Assembly: GCF_000238255.3 (NCBI RefSeq)
Contig: NZ_CP011039.1
Span: 2,467,001 to 2,531,000, forward strand
Origin: Pseudoalteromonas spongiae UST010723-006
GTDB lineage: Bacteria; Pseudomonadota; Gammaproteobacteria; Enterobacterales; Alteromonadaceae
Reading direction: 5' to 3'
DNA: 64,000 nucleotides
The translations under genes were made by a program, and so were the position numbers. The notes below the pieces were generated by a model. The model did no database searches, had not been told where the DNA came from, and saw nothing but the letters and a program-made list of their open reading frames with translations. Each line of letters starts with the position of its first letter. Position 1 is the stretch's first letter. Below are positions 56,899-64,000 of this stretch, piece after piece.

Positions 56899-58299
56899 TT
56901 AAAATTCGAAGTTAAATCCTAGCTTTGCTCGCACTGTATTACTTTGCACACCCCAGTAAATATCTGACGAACGCTCGCCCCAATCCGCTGAAACAAATAC
57001 TGAGAGCTGTTGATTAATTTGATAATCAACTTTAGAACCAATACGTAAGCTTTTATCAATGGTTGCCAGTTCGCTATTTTCATCCAACCCGTAAGCTTCG
57101 ATTAAATCACTTTTACTGTAATCTTGCTGAAAAAAGTTCACATAACCCGCAACACTCCATTTATCATCTAACTGATAAACTAACGCAGTTTTTAAAATAG
57201 CGCCTAAATAATTAAGTCCATCGCTTGCGTCGTTGCTCTTTAATTCAAATTGTACTTTAGCTAACAATTGATTGTTGTAAAAAAGTTTATTCCATTCTAC
57301 ACCAGCTGCCCAAGACTTATTATCAAAGCCATAATTGGTATATGAATAATCCCCAAACTGCACTTCTATGGTTTTAAAACTTCTATCCATGTACTGACCA
57401 TACATGTACCACTCACTACTTTTTGAAAATAGACGATAGCCTAATGTTAATGCGCTTGACGTAATTTGTGGCTCACCACCTCTAAACTGATTTCGCTGTT
57501 CAAATTGCAAGGCGATTTCTTTATCACTTGCCAGCGGCCATGCTAGTTCTGAATCAAGTTTAAATAGCAGCTTATCGTAATCACTAAAATCAGCATTATC
57601 GATATTACGGATCAGCAGATTGTTTTTCCAATTTACCTGCTCGCCCAAATAGCTGTATTTTATAATGGCCGCCGATTCAGCAAACATTGAATTTGGCTTT
57701 TCAAGAAATGGGGAAATGTCTATACCGAGTTCTTCAGGCATCACAATTTCGCCATCTAAACTATACAAATAACCTTTTTGAGAAATAAAATATTCTTTGC
57801 CATCCGGTAATACAAAGTAAAAACTATCTAAGTACGGATCATCATCTAAAAAATAGTCGCCAAAGCTAAAGCGAACGTTGTCATCGTATCCGGTAGCAAG
57901 TGTGCCAATAAGTCCCCACTGGCTTTTTGATGGTTCAACCTCGGCAAGCTGCGATTTAGCGTTAATCTCATTAAGCATAATATCGATATTAAAGCGCACG
58001 TTTTCGGGCAATTCAGTCACTTGCTTTAAACTTAACAAGTGCTCTTTTGCCACGTCAAATTTGCCCAGTTGCATTTGTGTTAATGCTAACTCTAAACGCA
58101 CGCGGTGCTGCATCGGATTTTGCGATAACTGATAGCTAAGTAGTGTTTCAGCTTCCAGCCATTCACCGCGCTCATTGTGCAGCATTGCTTGCTCAAACGC
58201 ACTAAGCGGCTGATTTTTATCACTTGCAAAACACGGATTAATAATCTGTGCCAATAATAGGTGAGCAATCGCAAACTTAAATAATTTAATAGTCTTCAT
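56899..58299 (-). CDS. Outer membrane barrel protein with N-terminal TPR-like region
   Basis: A 466-residue exported protein (signal region KFAIAHLLLAQIINPCFA). Residues about 35-115 form TPR-like helices (FEQAMLHNERGEWLEAETLL, ALTQMQLGKFDVAKEHLL). The rest is beta-strand-rich and ends in FNFEF, as in outer membrane barrels. The layout resembles DUF560/Slam-like and related proteins, but assignment to that family is only tentative. The ATG at 58299 is chosen over the TTG at 58308. It overlaps the upstream small gene by 14 bp. Confidence 0.72.
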   Translation of the reverse strand: MKTIKLFKFAIAHLLLAQIINPCFASDKNQPLSAFEQAMLHNERGEWLEAETLLSYQLSQNPMQHRVRLELALTQMQLGKFDVAKEHLLSLKQVTELPENVRFNIDIMLNEINAKSQLAEVEPSKSQWGLIGTLATGYDDNVRFSFGDYFLDDDPYLDSFYFVLPDGKEYFISQKGYLYSLDGEIVMPEELGIDISPFLEKPNSMFAESAAIIKYSYLGEQVNWKNNLLIRNIDNADFSDYDKLLFKLDSELAWPLASDKEIALQFEQRNQFRGGEPQITSSALTLGYRLFSKSSEWYMYGQYMDRSFKTIEVQFGDYSYTNYGFDNKSWAAGVEWNKLFYNNQLLAKVQFELKSNDASDGLNYLGAILKTALVYQLDDKWSVAGYVNFFQQDYSKSDLIEAYGLDENSELATIDKSLRIGSKVDYQINQQLSVFVSADWGERSSDIYWGVQSNTVRAKLGFNFEF

Positions 58300-58672
58300 C
58301 GCTTTCAATCTCTTGTTTTACTTTTTCTTCAAGCGCCTTGAGTTCTTGCTTCATTTTCTTTATGTCTTTTCGCTTTTTATTTTTATCTGTGGGCGTTTTC
58401 GGCGTACTTGAAACACCGCTTGTATCATTAAGTAAGTTACTTTTATCCAACTCACTGATCGCATTTTGTAATTTGCCTTTAATGCCAACACCATAACGCT
58501 GCTGAGGTTGAAATTTTTTATCCCAATCACCCCAGTCAATAGCATTTTTACTGTCGCTACGTGGTTTAAGCGCTTTGTTACTCGGTGTATTTTCCGGCTC
58601 TTTTTTAGGCGGTTGCGCAGCAAATACAGAAGATGCATTAAGCAAGCAGAAAAGGAAAAATAGCGTTTTCAT
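58286..58672 (-). CDS. Exported Lys/Glu-rich small protein, unknown function
   Basis: A 128-residue protein with a signal peptide (TLFFLFCLLNASSVFAAQ). The mature part starts Pro/Lys-rich, contains AIDWGDWDKKFQPQQRYGVG, and ends in a charged coiled-coil tail (KKMKQELKALEEKVKQEIE). The ATG overlaps the kinase stop (TAATG) and its end overlaps the barrel gene, so the three are translated together. I do not recognise the family; it may be a periplasmic partner of the barrel or of the kinase sensor domain. Confidence 0.7.
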   Translation of the reverse strand: MKTLFFLFCLLNASSVFAAQPPKKEPENTPSNKALKPRSDSKNAIDWGDWDKKFQPQQRYGVGIKGKLQNAISELDKSNLLNDTSGVSSTPKTPTDKNKKRKDIKKMKQELKALEEKVKQEIESDEDY

Positions 58673-60219
58673 TATTCACTCCCTTTAAGCTGGAAGTGAA
58701 TACTAAAGTGAGCGCCCACTTGCGTATCAATGAGTCTGATATCGGCATCATGTTGTGATGCAATTTGCTGAACAATGGCCAACCCCAATCCATAACCGGA
58801 GGTTTTATTACTGCGGCTTTGATCTTGTTGGTAAAACGGCTCAAAGATATGCTGTTTACTTTGCTCATCAACACCGGGGCCATCATCAATTACATCTAAC
58901 ACAATATTTTGCTGATGATTTGTTAGTTGAACCGTTACCGATTTTTTTGCAAAGCGCGCGGCATTATTAAGTAAATTTTCTAGCATGCGTGTAAAAAGCT
59001 GTTTATTGATTTTTAGCGCATACTCTTGCTGTGCTTGAAAGGTAAATTCAATGTGAGGAAAGACTATTTGCATTCCTTGCACAATTGCGTTCACAAACGA
59101 ATTTAGCGCGACATTTTCTTTAACTATTGCTTTGTTATCAGTAAGTTTTTCGTAGCTAAGTAAATCACTTATTAATAAGTTAAGCTGATTTAGGTCAGCT
59201 TTAGTTTGTGCGATTAAGGCGTTATCGACACCTAATTGAATATTTAATGTTTCGAGCCTAAATTGCGCTTTTGATAAAGGGGTTCGTAAGTCATGGGATA
59301 CAGCGCGCAACATTTGGTGTTTTTGCTCAATTAAGCGTGTGATCCGCAGTGCCATTTGATCGATTTTCCAAGTTAACTGGTTAATCACATCAAGGTTTTG
59401 TGGTATTTCTTCCGCTTGTATTAGCTCAGGTTCGATAGCATCTACTTTATCTTGAATATACGTTAATCGTTTAACCAACAAGCGGATGATAAATAATATC
59501 ACTACGGCTAATACACTCAGCACGGCAATAAATCCCGAGATTAATAACCAGTGGGGATATTGCTCAAATATTTTGATTGTGCCTAATTTAAGTAAATCTT
59601 GAGAGTTACCCCAAGGCGCATAAATATCAAACGACAAGCTGCTATCAAATTCAGTTTGCCAAACAATGACCATTTCACCACGCGCTAAACGCTCTAACTG
59701 CTCACTGTCGAGCAATTGGCTCGCCTCATTAACCCGGTTAATCGGGTAGTGAAATTGATCGCTGATGGTATCGAATGCAGCTTGGCGCTGTTGCGCACTG
59801 TATAAGCCAATTTCATTAAGTAATAAAAATGCTGTACCAGTGGCAATTTGCTCACTCACGCCATTTAAATGCATGGTTAATAAATGAGTGTCGTTAATTG
59901 GGTATTCAACAATGTAACCATTGTTAGCTTGAACATTGGTAGAGATACTGACTTTATTTAGGTTCGGTGGTTTATCGACTAAAGTCAGCGATACATTCAT
60001 AAGCGATGCAACTAACTCGAGCCAACGTTCACGGTTTGCAGTGTTAGTTTGTCGATTAATACCCTGCTTGAGTAGGTACAAGGTGCCGGAAAGTTGCTCA
60101 GCCAAATGCTGCTGGTAACGGTATTGGTTCACCGAAGAAAATACAAGGTAGGAAAGCAGTAAGACCAAGCTTACTGCCAAAATAACCGAACCATAAATAC
60201 GTAAAAATAACGTCTGCAA
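58672..60219 (-). CDS. Two-component sensor histidine kinase
   Basis: A 515-residue inner-membrane kinase with helices near residues 8-28 and 227-250, a roughly 200-residue periplasmic sensor, a HAMP-like linker, and a HisKA box with the phosphorylated His in AVSHDLRTPLSKAQ. The ATPase lobe has NLLNNAARFA, DDGPGVD and GYGLGLAIV. The start is TTG, with AGGAG 6 bp upstream. Its response regulator is the fourth gene of the operon. Confidence 0.9.
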   Translation of the reverse strand: MQTLFLRIYGSVILAVSLVLLLSYLVFSSVNQYRYQQHLAEQLSGTLYLLKQGINRQTNTANRERWLELVASLMNVSLTLVDKPPNLNKVSISTNVQANNGYIVEYPINDTHLLTMHLNGVSEQIATGTAFLLLNEIGLYSAQQRQAAFDTISDQFHYPINRVNEASQLLDSEQLERLARGEMVIVWQTEFDSSLSFDIYAPWGNSQDLLKLGTIKIFEQYPHWLLISGFIAVLSVLAVVILFIIRLLVKRLTYIQDKVDAIEPELIQAEEIPQNLDVINQLTWKIDQMALRITRLIEQKHQMLRAVSHDLRTPLSKAQFRLETLNIQLGVDNALIAQTKADLNQLNLLISDLLSYEKLTDNKAIVKENVALNSFVNAIVQGMQIVFPHIEFTFQAQQEYALKINKQLFTRMLENLLNNAARFAKKSVTVQLTNHQQNIVLDVIDDGPGVDEQSKQHIFEPFYQQDQSRSNKTSGYGLGLAIVQQIASQHDADIRLIDTQVGAHFSIHFQLKGSE

Positions 60220-60273
60220 ATGATCTCCTAACGATACCAGCAGGGTAATATACTCACTAAAATTGGTCTATTG

Positions 60274-60675
60274 CTATCCTTGTTTACGTGTGTGTTTGGC
60301 TGCTTTTTGCGCTTCAACGTCATAACGCGGATTTAAAACTTTAATTAAATCAATTGAATCTATCGCCTCAGGTAACTTAAAGGTTACAGGATATGCTCGT
60401 GGCATCGCACGACAAAGATCCGCTTTATTGCGCTTTAGTGCGAACTCGTACACACCTTTAGCTTCTTGCTGTAATAATTCAAAATCGTCTTTGCTTGTGC
60501 AACCTGTTGATTTTACCACAAACGAAATATACTCGGCCTTAGCATTAAAGCTGTATATTTTTTCTAGATTATTGAGCTCTTGTTCAGTCATTGTTTCAGA
60601 TAATGCCGTGCTACTACACGCTGATGTAAATAGCGTCATTAATAATGCAGAAAGAGTGATATGTAATTGCTTCAT
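60274..60675 (-). CDS. Lipoprotein of unknown function
   Basis: A 133-residue protein with a lipobox in LLMTLFTSACSS, so the mature start is the Cys. Two further cysteines (STGCTSK and ADLCRAM) could form a disulfide. The family is unknown. It lies between the trypsin-like protease gene and the kinase operon. Confidence 0.72.
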   Translation of the reverse strand: MKQLHITLSALLMTLFTSACSSTALSETMTEQELNNLEKIYSFNAKAEYISFVVKSTGCTSKDDFELLQQEAKGVYEFALKRNKADLCRAMPRAYPVTFKLPEAIDSIDLIKVLNPRYDVEAQKAAKHTRKQG

Positions 60676-60684
60676 AATATAGTC

Positions 60685-60710
60685 AAGCCAGCTAAACTAG
60701 CTGGCTTCTC
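60685..60710 (-). terminator. Hairpin downstream of the protease gene
   Basis: The stem GCCAGCTA/TAGCTGGC with loop AAC; T-rich tail is weak. Confidence 0.5.
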
Positions 60711-60723
60711 CAAATTTAAATGT

Positions 60724-62685
60724 TTACGCTAATTTTCGACGCGCTGCGAAAGCAAAACCAGCTAATAACAACATAATACCTGTGCTACCGCTACTACGCT
60801 TAGGCTTTTTATTAATTGTAACCTGAACCGTTTTACTGCTATTTGCACCAAATTGGTCAGTCACTGTTACTTTAAATGTAAGCGATTTAGCATCTTTGTA
60901 TGCTGGCGCCGTAAGGTTAATAACTGCTTTTGTCGCATCTGCAATGGCAATTGTTCCTTCGGTCACTTCCCACTTATAAGTTAGTGAGTCGCCCTCTGCA
61001 TCACTGCTCTCGCTGGCATCAAGTACAAAACCTTTCGCTTCTTCCACTGTGATTGTGGCTTGTTTCACTTTGCTTTGTGGCGCGGTATTTTTAAGTACTG
61101 TCGACACTTCGTCAATATATGCTTTATCGTCACCTACCTCATCAAGGTCCGTTTCATCCTTGGCATAAATAATCGCGATACGATCCACACCTTCTGTTAA
61201 CGTCACTTCTTGTGCTGTGAATTCTGTATTATCAACACCTGATGCGCGTAAAATTACTTGATTGTTGTGACGAACCGTTAAAAAGTCCCAATCAGTCTCT
61301 GACGACACTAAATGCTTAAAGTTAAACTTCTCAACACGGTCGTTATCAATCGTTGCAAGTAAAACACTTTGTTGAAAGTGAGTAATATCTCCGCTTGCCA
61401 TTGCAGCGTCACCTTGCGATGCTTTATTTGTTTGCGCTTGCCACGCTAAATCACCACCACTCCACCATTTAACACGATCATTATTGCTACCCACGATTTC
61501 ATTCATATTCGCAGACTCTTGCTCAAGTACATTCGCGCCGTAGAAAATAATCGCTTCTTTGTTAATCGCATCGTTTGTGGTCACTCGTAACGCAAAGCCC
61601 GCATTGCCCGGTGCATTTGTTTTAACACGTACTTTGATATCACAATTTTGTTCAAACGATAGTGTTTTTCCGTCACATAAGTTTTGTTCAACCTCAGCTA
61701 ATTCAACACCTTCAGCGCCAACAACTGCTGCGTTGGTCACCATAAAATTATCGCTGCCAACGTTTTTAATATTAAATGTCGCTTGCTCGTTGAAAGTTTG
61801 CTCAACAAAACCTTGGCGGTTTATTTGTTTGTATGAAACGCCTGACTTTTTCGCTTCAACCCAATCGTTATAGTTTGCAACACGTGCATATACACCTGGC
61901 GCATTTGGTGCTGCACAACCATTACCAAAGCTTACAACACCTGCTTGATACCACTGTTCTTCATGTTTAAAGATAAGCGGGCCGCCACTATCGCCTTGAC
62001 ACGAATCTTTGCCACCCTCAACAAAACCGGCACAGATCATATTATCTGTAATGCCCGTTTCACCGTCTTGTGTGTAATCGGCAATACATTGTTCACGGTT
62101 ATAAAGTGGCACTTTTACTTCTTGTAAAATTTCTGGATACTCTGGAGCAGCTTCACTGTTAGGGTTCATATTACCCCAGCCCATAACGGTCAATTCAGAG
62201 CCATCTTTTAAAATCGCTTCAATCTCAGGGGTCATTAACTTGATTGGCGTAACACCCGTTACTTCTTCTGTAAGCTCAATAATTGCAATATCGTTATTAA
62301 GACCTATGTCTCCGTAGTTTTCGTGTTCATAAATTTGAGCCACACTAACACGCTTACCTGACTCAGGTTTAGTTGTATCATACCCACCAATCCAAACGTG
62401 CATGTTTTCAGCGGCAGAACCTTCAATACAATGTGATGCAGTTAGTACATAACGACCACCAATAAATGACGCACCACAAAATGGCGAGATGCCCTCAGCG
62501 TGTGCAGAAATAAGTGAGGTCATAAACGGGTAATCACCTTGAGTAGCAGGCTTACCGTTAATAATGCGTGGTGTATGTTGGTTAAATGATTTTGACTTAA
62601 CTAGATTGACTTTCTCTGCAGCTACAACTGGCATATTTAATACTGCCAAACCTGCAAGTGCGAAAGGTAACGCAACTTTTTTCAT
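60724..62685 (-). CDS. Secreted trypsin-like serine protease with GlyGly-CTERM anchor
   Basis: A 653-residue protein. Signal peptide: KKVALPFALAGLAVLNMPVVAA. A trypsin domain follows, starting RIINGKPATQGDYPFM, with His in TASHC, Asp in NNDIAIIEL and Ser in GDSGGPL. Downstream come a choice-of-anchor-like stretch, a beta-sandwich domain and a PKD/REJ-like domain (LDASESSDAEGDSLTYKWEV). The C-terminus SGSTGIMLLLAGFAFAARRK is a GlyGly-CTERM sorting signal for rhombosortase and type II secretion. The ATG at 62685 has AGGAAA upstream; the longer frame starts at 62748. Confidence 0.9.
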   Translation of the reverse strand: MKKVALPFALAGLAVLNMPVVAAEKVNLVKSKSFNQHTPRIINGKPATQGDYPFMTSLISAHAEGISPFCGASFIGGRYVLTASHCIEGSAAENMHVWIGGYDTTKPESGKRVSVAQIYEHENYGDIGLNNDIAIIELTEEVTGVTPIKLMTPEIEAILKDGSELTVMGWGNMNPNSEAAPEYPEILQEVKVPLYNREQCIADYTQDGETGITDNMICAGFVEGGKDSCQGDSGGPLIFKHEEQWYQAGVVSFGNGCAAPNAPGVYARVANYNDWVEAKKSGVSYKQINRQGFVEQTFNEQATFNIKNVGSDNFMVTNAAVVGAEGVELAEVEQNLCDGKTLSFEQNCDIKVRVKTNAPGNAGFALRVTTNDAINKEAIIFYGANVLEQESANMNEIVGSNNDRVKWWSGGDLAWQAQTNKASQGDAAMASGDITHFQQSVLLATIDNDRVEKFNFKHLVSSETDWDFLTVRHNNQVILRASGVDNTEFTAQEVTLTEGVDRIAIIYAKDETDLDEVGDDKAYIDEVSTVLKNTAPQSKVKQATITVEEAKGFVLDASESSDAEGDSLTYKWEVTEGTIAIADATKAVINLTAPAYKDAKSLTFKVTVTDQFGANSSKTVQVTINKKPKRSSGSTGIMLLLAGFAFAARRKLA

Positions 62686-62799
62686 AACATTTCCTATACT
62701 TTTCATCATGTCTTGAAACTGATTAGAAACCTTTTTGCAACATGACAATATTATAGAAATGTAGTTTTATGTAGGACTAACTTAAACCTAATTGAATCA

Positions 62800-63555
62800 T
62801 TATATTAGTTCTGATAACGCAATTTTGGTTTGCTTGTAATGATTAATCCCATCCGCTAATTGTTGGTACTTTCGTCTAAAAAAGTGTTTTTTAATTACTT
62901 GGTTTTGACATGCTGCGGTAATTTCGCTACCCACTTTATCATCTTGCTCAATCATAAAAGGCATAAGCGAATAAACAGATACGCCAGTTTGCCACGTGCG
63001 CTGAATTTGCGTATCAACAGGGCAACCAAATTGCTCGGTAATCGATAAAAGCTGTTTGGCCGCATGATAAGTAATTGCTTGCGCACAACATCCTGTGAGC
63101 GGTTTCTTATGAAGTACTAACTCAAATTGCTCATTTACTTGTTTTGTTGCTTTGATAGGTCGGGTGCGATTTTGATAAGCGGCAAGTTTTAATAGTTGCC
63201 AGTCAAACTTTAGCGATTCAATGGTGCTAAATACTGCGCTGAGATCACCCGCTAGTTGAAAATCGTCTTCCAATACAATTGCATAAGGCAGCTTTTGTTC
63301 AACAATTTTTTGCCACGCTAGGCGATGACTTAAGAAACAGCCAATTTCACCATAGCCAAGATTGCGGTAATACTGTTTTGAATTTAATTGCGATGAATAA
63401 TGTGCTTGAATTTCAGCGTCTGTAAGTTTTGTGCCGTCAATGGCTGGGATGCGTTCAAATTGAATATTTTGCGTAGCAAATCGTTCGCTACTTTTTTTAA
63501 GGCGTTCAGTGCTTTTATCAAGATTAATCAGGAATACTTTAGGTTGGTTTAGCAT
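62800..63555 (-). CDS. Glycosyltransferase family 25 (LPS/capsule type)
   Basis: A 251-residue protein. It has KVFLINLDKSTERL at the start, CFLSHRLAWQKIV, and the acidic LEDDFQLAG motif that binds the sugar-nucleotide metal. Family 25 enzymes add galactose or other hexoses to lipooligosaccharide. It is not in a visible polysaccharide cluster. Confidence 0.87.
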   Translation of the reverse strand: MLNQPKVFLINLDKSTERLKKSSERFATQNIQFERIPAIDGTKLTDAEIQAHYSSQLNSKQYYRNLGYGEIGCFLSHRLAWQKIVEQKLPYAIVLEDDFQLAGDLSAVFSTIESLKFDWQLLKLAAYQNRTRPIKATKQVNEQFELVLHKKPLTGCCAQAITYHAAKQLLSITEQFGCPVDTQIQRTWQTGVSVYSLMPFMIEQDDKVGSEITAACQNQVIKKHFFRRKYQQLADGINHYKQTKIALSELI

Positions 63556-63615
63556 TGTAAAAACGCCAATCTAACAGCTAGGTATTCCTGATTATAATGA
63601 GCTTAGTTTACAGTT

Positions 63616-64000
63616 TTATTTAATCTCAATACGTGGCGATTTCATAATTACTTCATCGTTTAGCTCAATGCCAATACCTGGTGCCTCTGATACTTCGAAG
63701 AAACCATTTTTTGGCTGCGGATCTTGAATACATAATTCGCGGTTCCACTTTTTAATTGCATAGGTGTGATGCTCGTGAATTAAAAAGTTTGGAATAGCTG
63801 TTTCAAGGTGCAGAGATGCCGCAGTTGCAACAGGGCCGCCGCATACATGCGTTTGAATACGCACATCAAAAATATCCGCGTAGTCACATACTTTTTTGGT
63901 CTCAGTAAAACCACCGCACAAACCAATATCAGGTTGTAATACATCAACACTTTGATCTTCAAGGTATGGACGTACACCCCAACGATTATATAAACGCTCG
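63616..64000 (-). CDS. Enolase-superfamily (mandelate racemase/muconate lactonising type) enzyme, C-terminal part
   Basis: The frame is open from the window edge, so only the last ~127 residues are seen. The stretch DVLQPDIGLCGGFTETKK followed by IQTHVCGGPVATAASLHLETAIPNF is typical of the barrel end of sugar-acid dehydratases or racemases of this superfamily. The exact substrate cannot be told from the fragment. Its stop is 60 bp downstream of the glycosyltransferase start, and the two may be independent. Confidence 0.72.
   Translation of the reverse strand, partial: ERLYNRWGVRPYLEDQSVDVLQPDIGLCGGFTETKKVCDYADIFDVRIQTHVCGGPVATAASLHLETAIPNFLIHEHHTYAIKKWNRELCIQDPQPKNGFFEVSEAPGIGIELNDEVIMKSPRIEIK

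Noticed and set aside
61559..61873. 104-codon plus-strand frame over the protease gene
   Set aside because: It is antisense to a well-supported gene and has no start signals.

Overview
The window is an AT-rich (roughly 40% GC by eye) chromosomal segment of a marine gammaproteobacterium. The gene families and neighbourhoods (PanP-type decarboxylase, long-form PstA/PstC, TIGR03899 and TIGR04219 proteins, DUF5117 protease, GlyGly-CTERM protease, type IV minor pilins beside ribosomal genes) point to Alteromonadales, most likely Pseudoalteromonas. This is inference from family content; no 16S gene is present. I see no rRNA, tRNA, CRISPR array, prophage or intact insertion sequence. The coding is dense, mostly on the minus strand.

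Layout. 1-5.2 kb: phosphate uptake operon pstC-pstA-pstB-phoU (minus, phoU cut by the window edge) behind two Pho boxes. 5.3-10.4 kb: gcvR, a PLP amino-acid decarboxylase, an EAL phosphodiesterase and a short TrmB-like methyltransferase. 10.4-17.8 kb: an ABC-2 exporter (yadGH type), ubiX, mpl, a secreted zinc protease and fbp. 17.8-26 kb: bfd behind a Fur box, radC, coaBC, slmA, a large S9 peptidase and the radical-SAM protein YgiQ. 26-32.2 kb: a REC/GGDEF/EAL regulator, SRPBCC and TIGR03899 proteins, an outer-membrane barrel, DUF2333 and a PCuAC copper chaperone. 32.3-34.2 kb: the phage-shock region pspA-pspC and a previously unlisted pair of very small ORFs next to dusA. 34.2-39.2 kb: dusA, zur, cheX, yjbQ, alr, dnaB. 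39.3-45 kb: DUF4097 protein, anti-sigma, ECF sigma and five minor pilin genes, lying between dnaB and its usual partner rplI. 45.2-50.9 kb: rplI-rpsR-priB-rpsF, ferritin, peroxiredoxin, chemoreceptor and rsmJ. 51-56.1 kb: a response regulator, a 310-bp palindromic mobile element, prlC and gor. 56.2-64 kb: a four-gene two-component/outer-membrane operon, a lipoprotein, a GlyGly-CTERM trypsin-like protease, a family 25 glycosyltransferase and the end of an enolase-superfamily gene.

The most interesting signal is around 33.2-34.2 kb. A sigma-54-like promoter precedes pspA, with two copies of AGTTAAATTAAC placed about 98 and 119 bp upstream of the predicted start. The same core lies about 108 bp upstream of a second sigma-54-like promoter that drives two tiny coupled ORFs, a 53-aa exported protein and a 38-aa membrane protein, directly beside dusA. 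In enterobacteria the sigma-54/PspF-controlled gene pspG sits beside dusA, so these ORFs are candidate unannotated members of the envelope-stress (Psp) response. Other points of note are the palindromic element between prlC and its terminator, a six-copy heptamer upstream of rpsF, a pilin operon with a giant PilX and no PilY1, and a kinase/small protein/barrel/regulator operon.

Start codons were moved from the longest-ORF start where a ribosome binding site or family N-terminus favoured an internal start; each case is stated.
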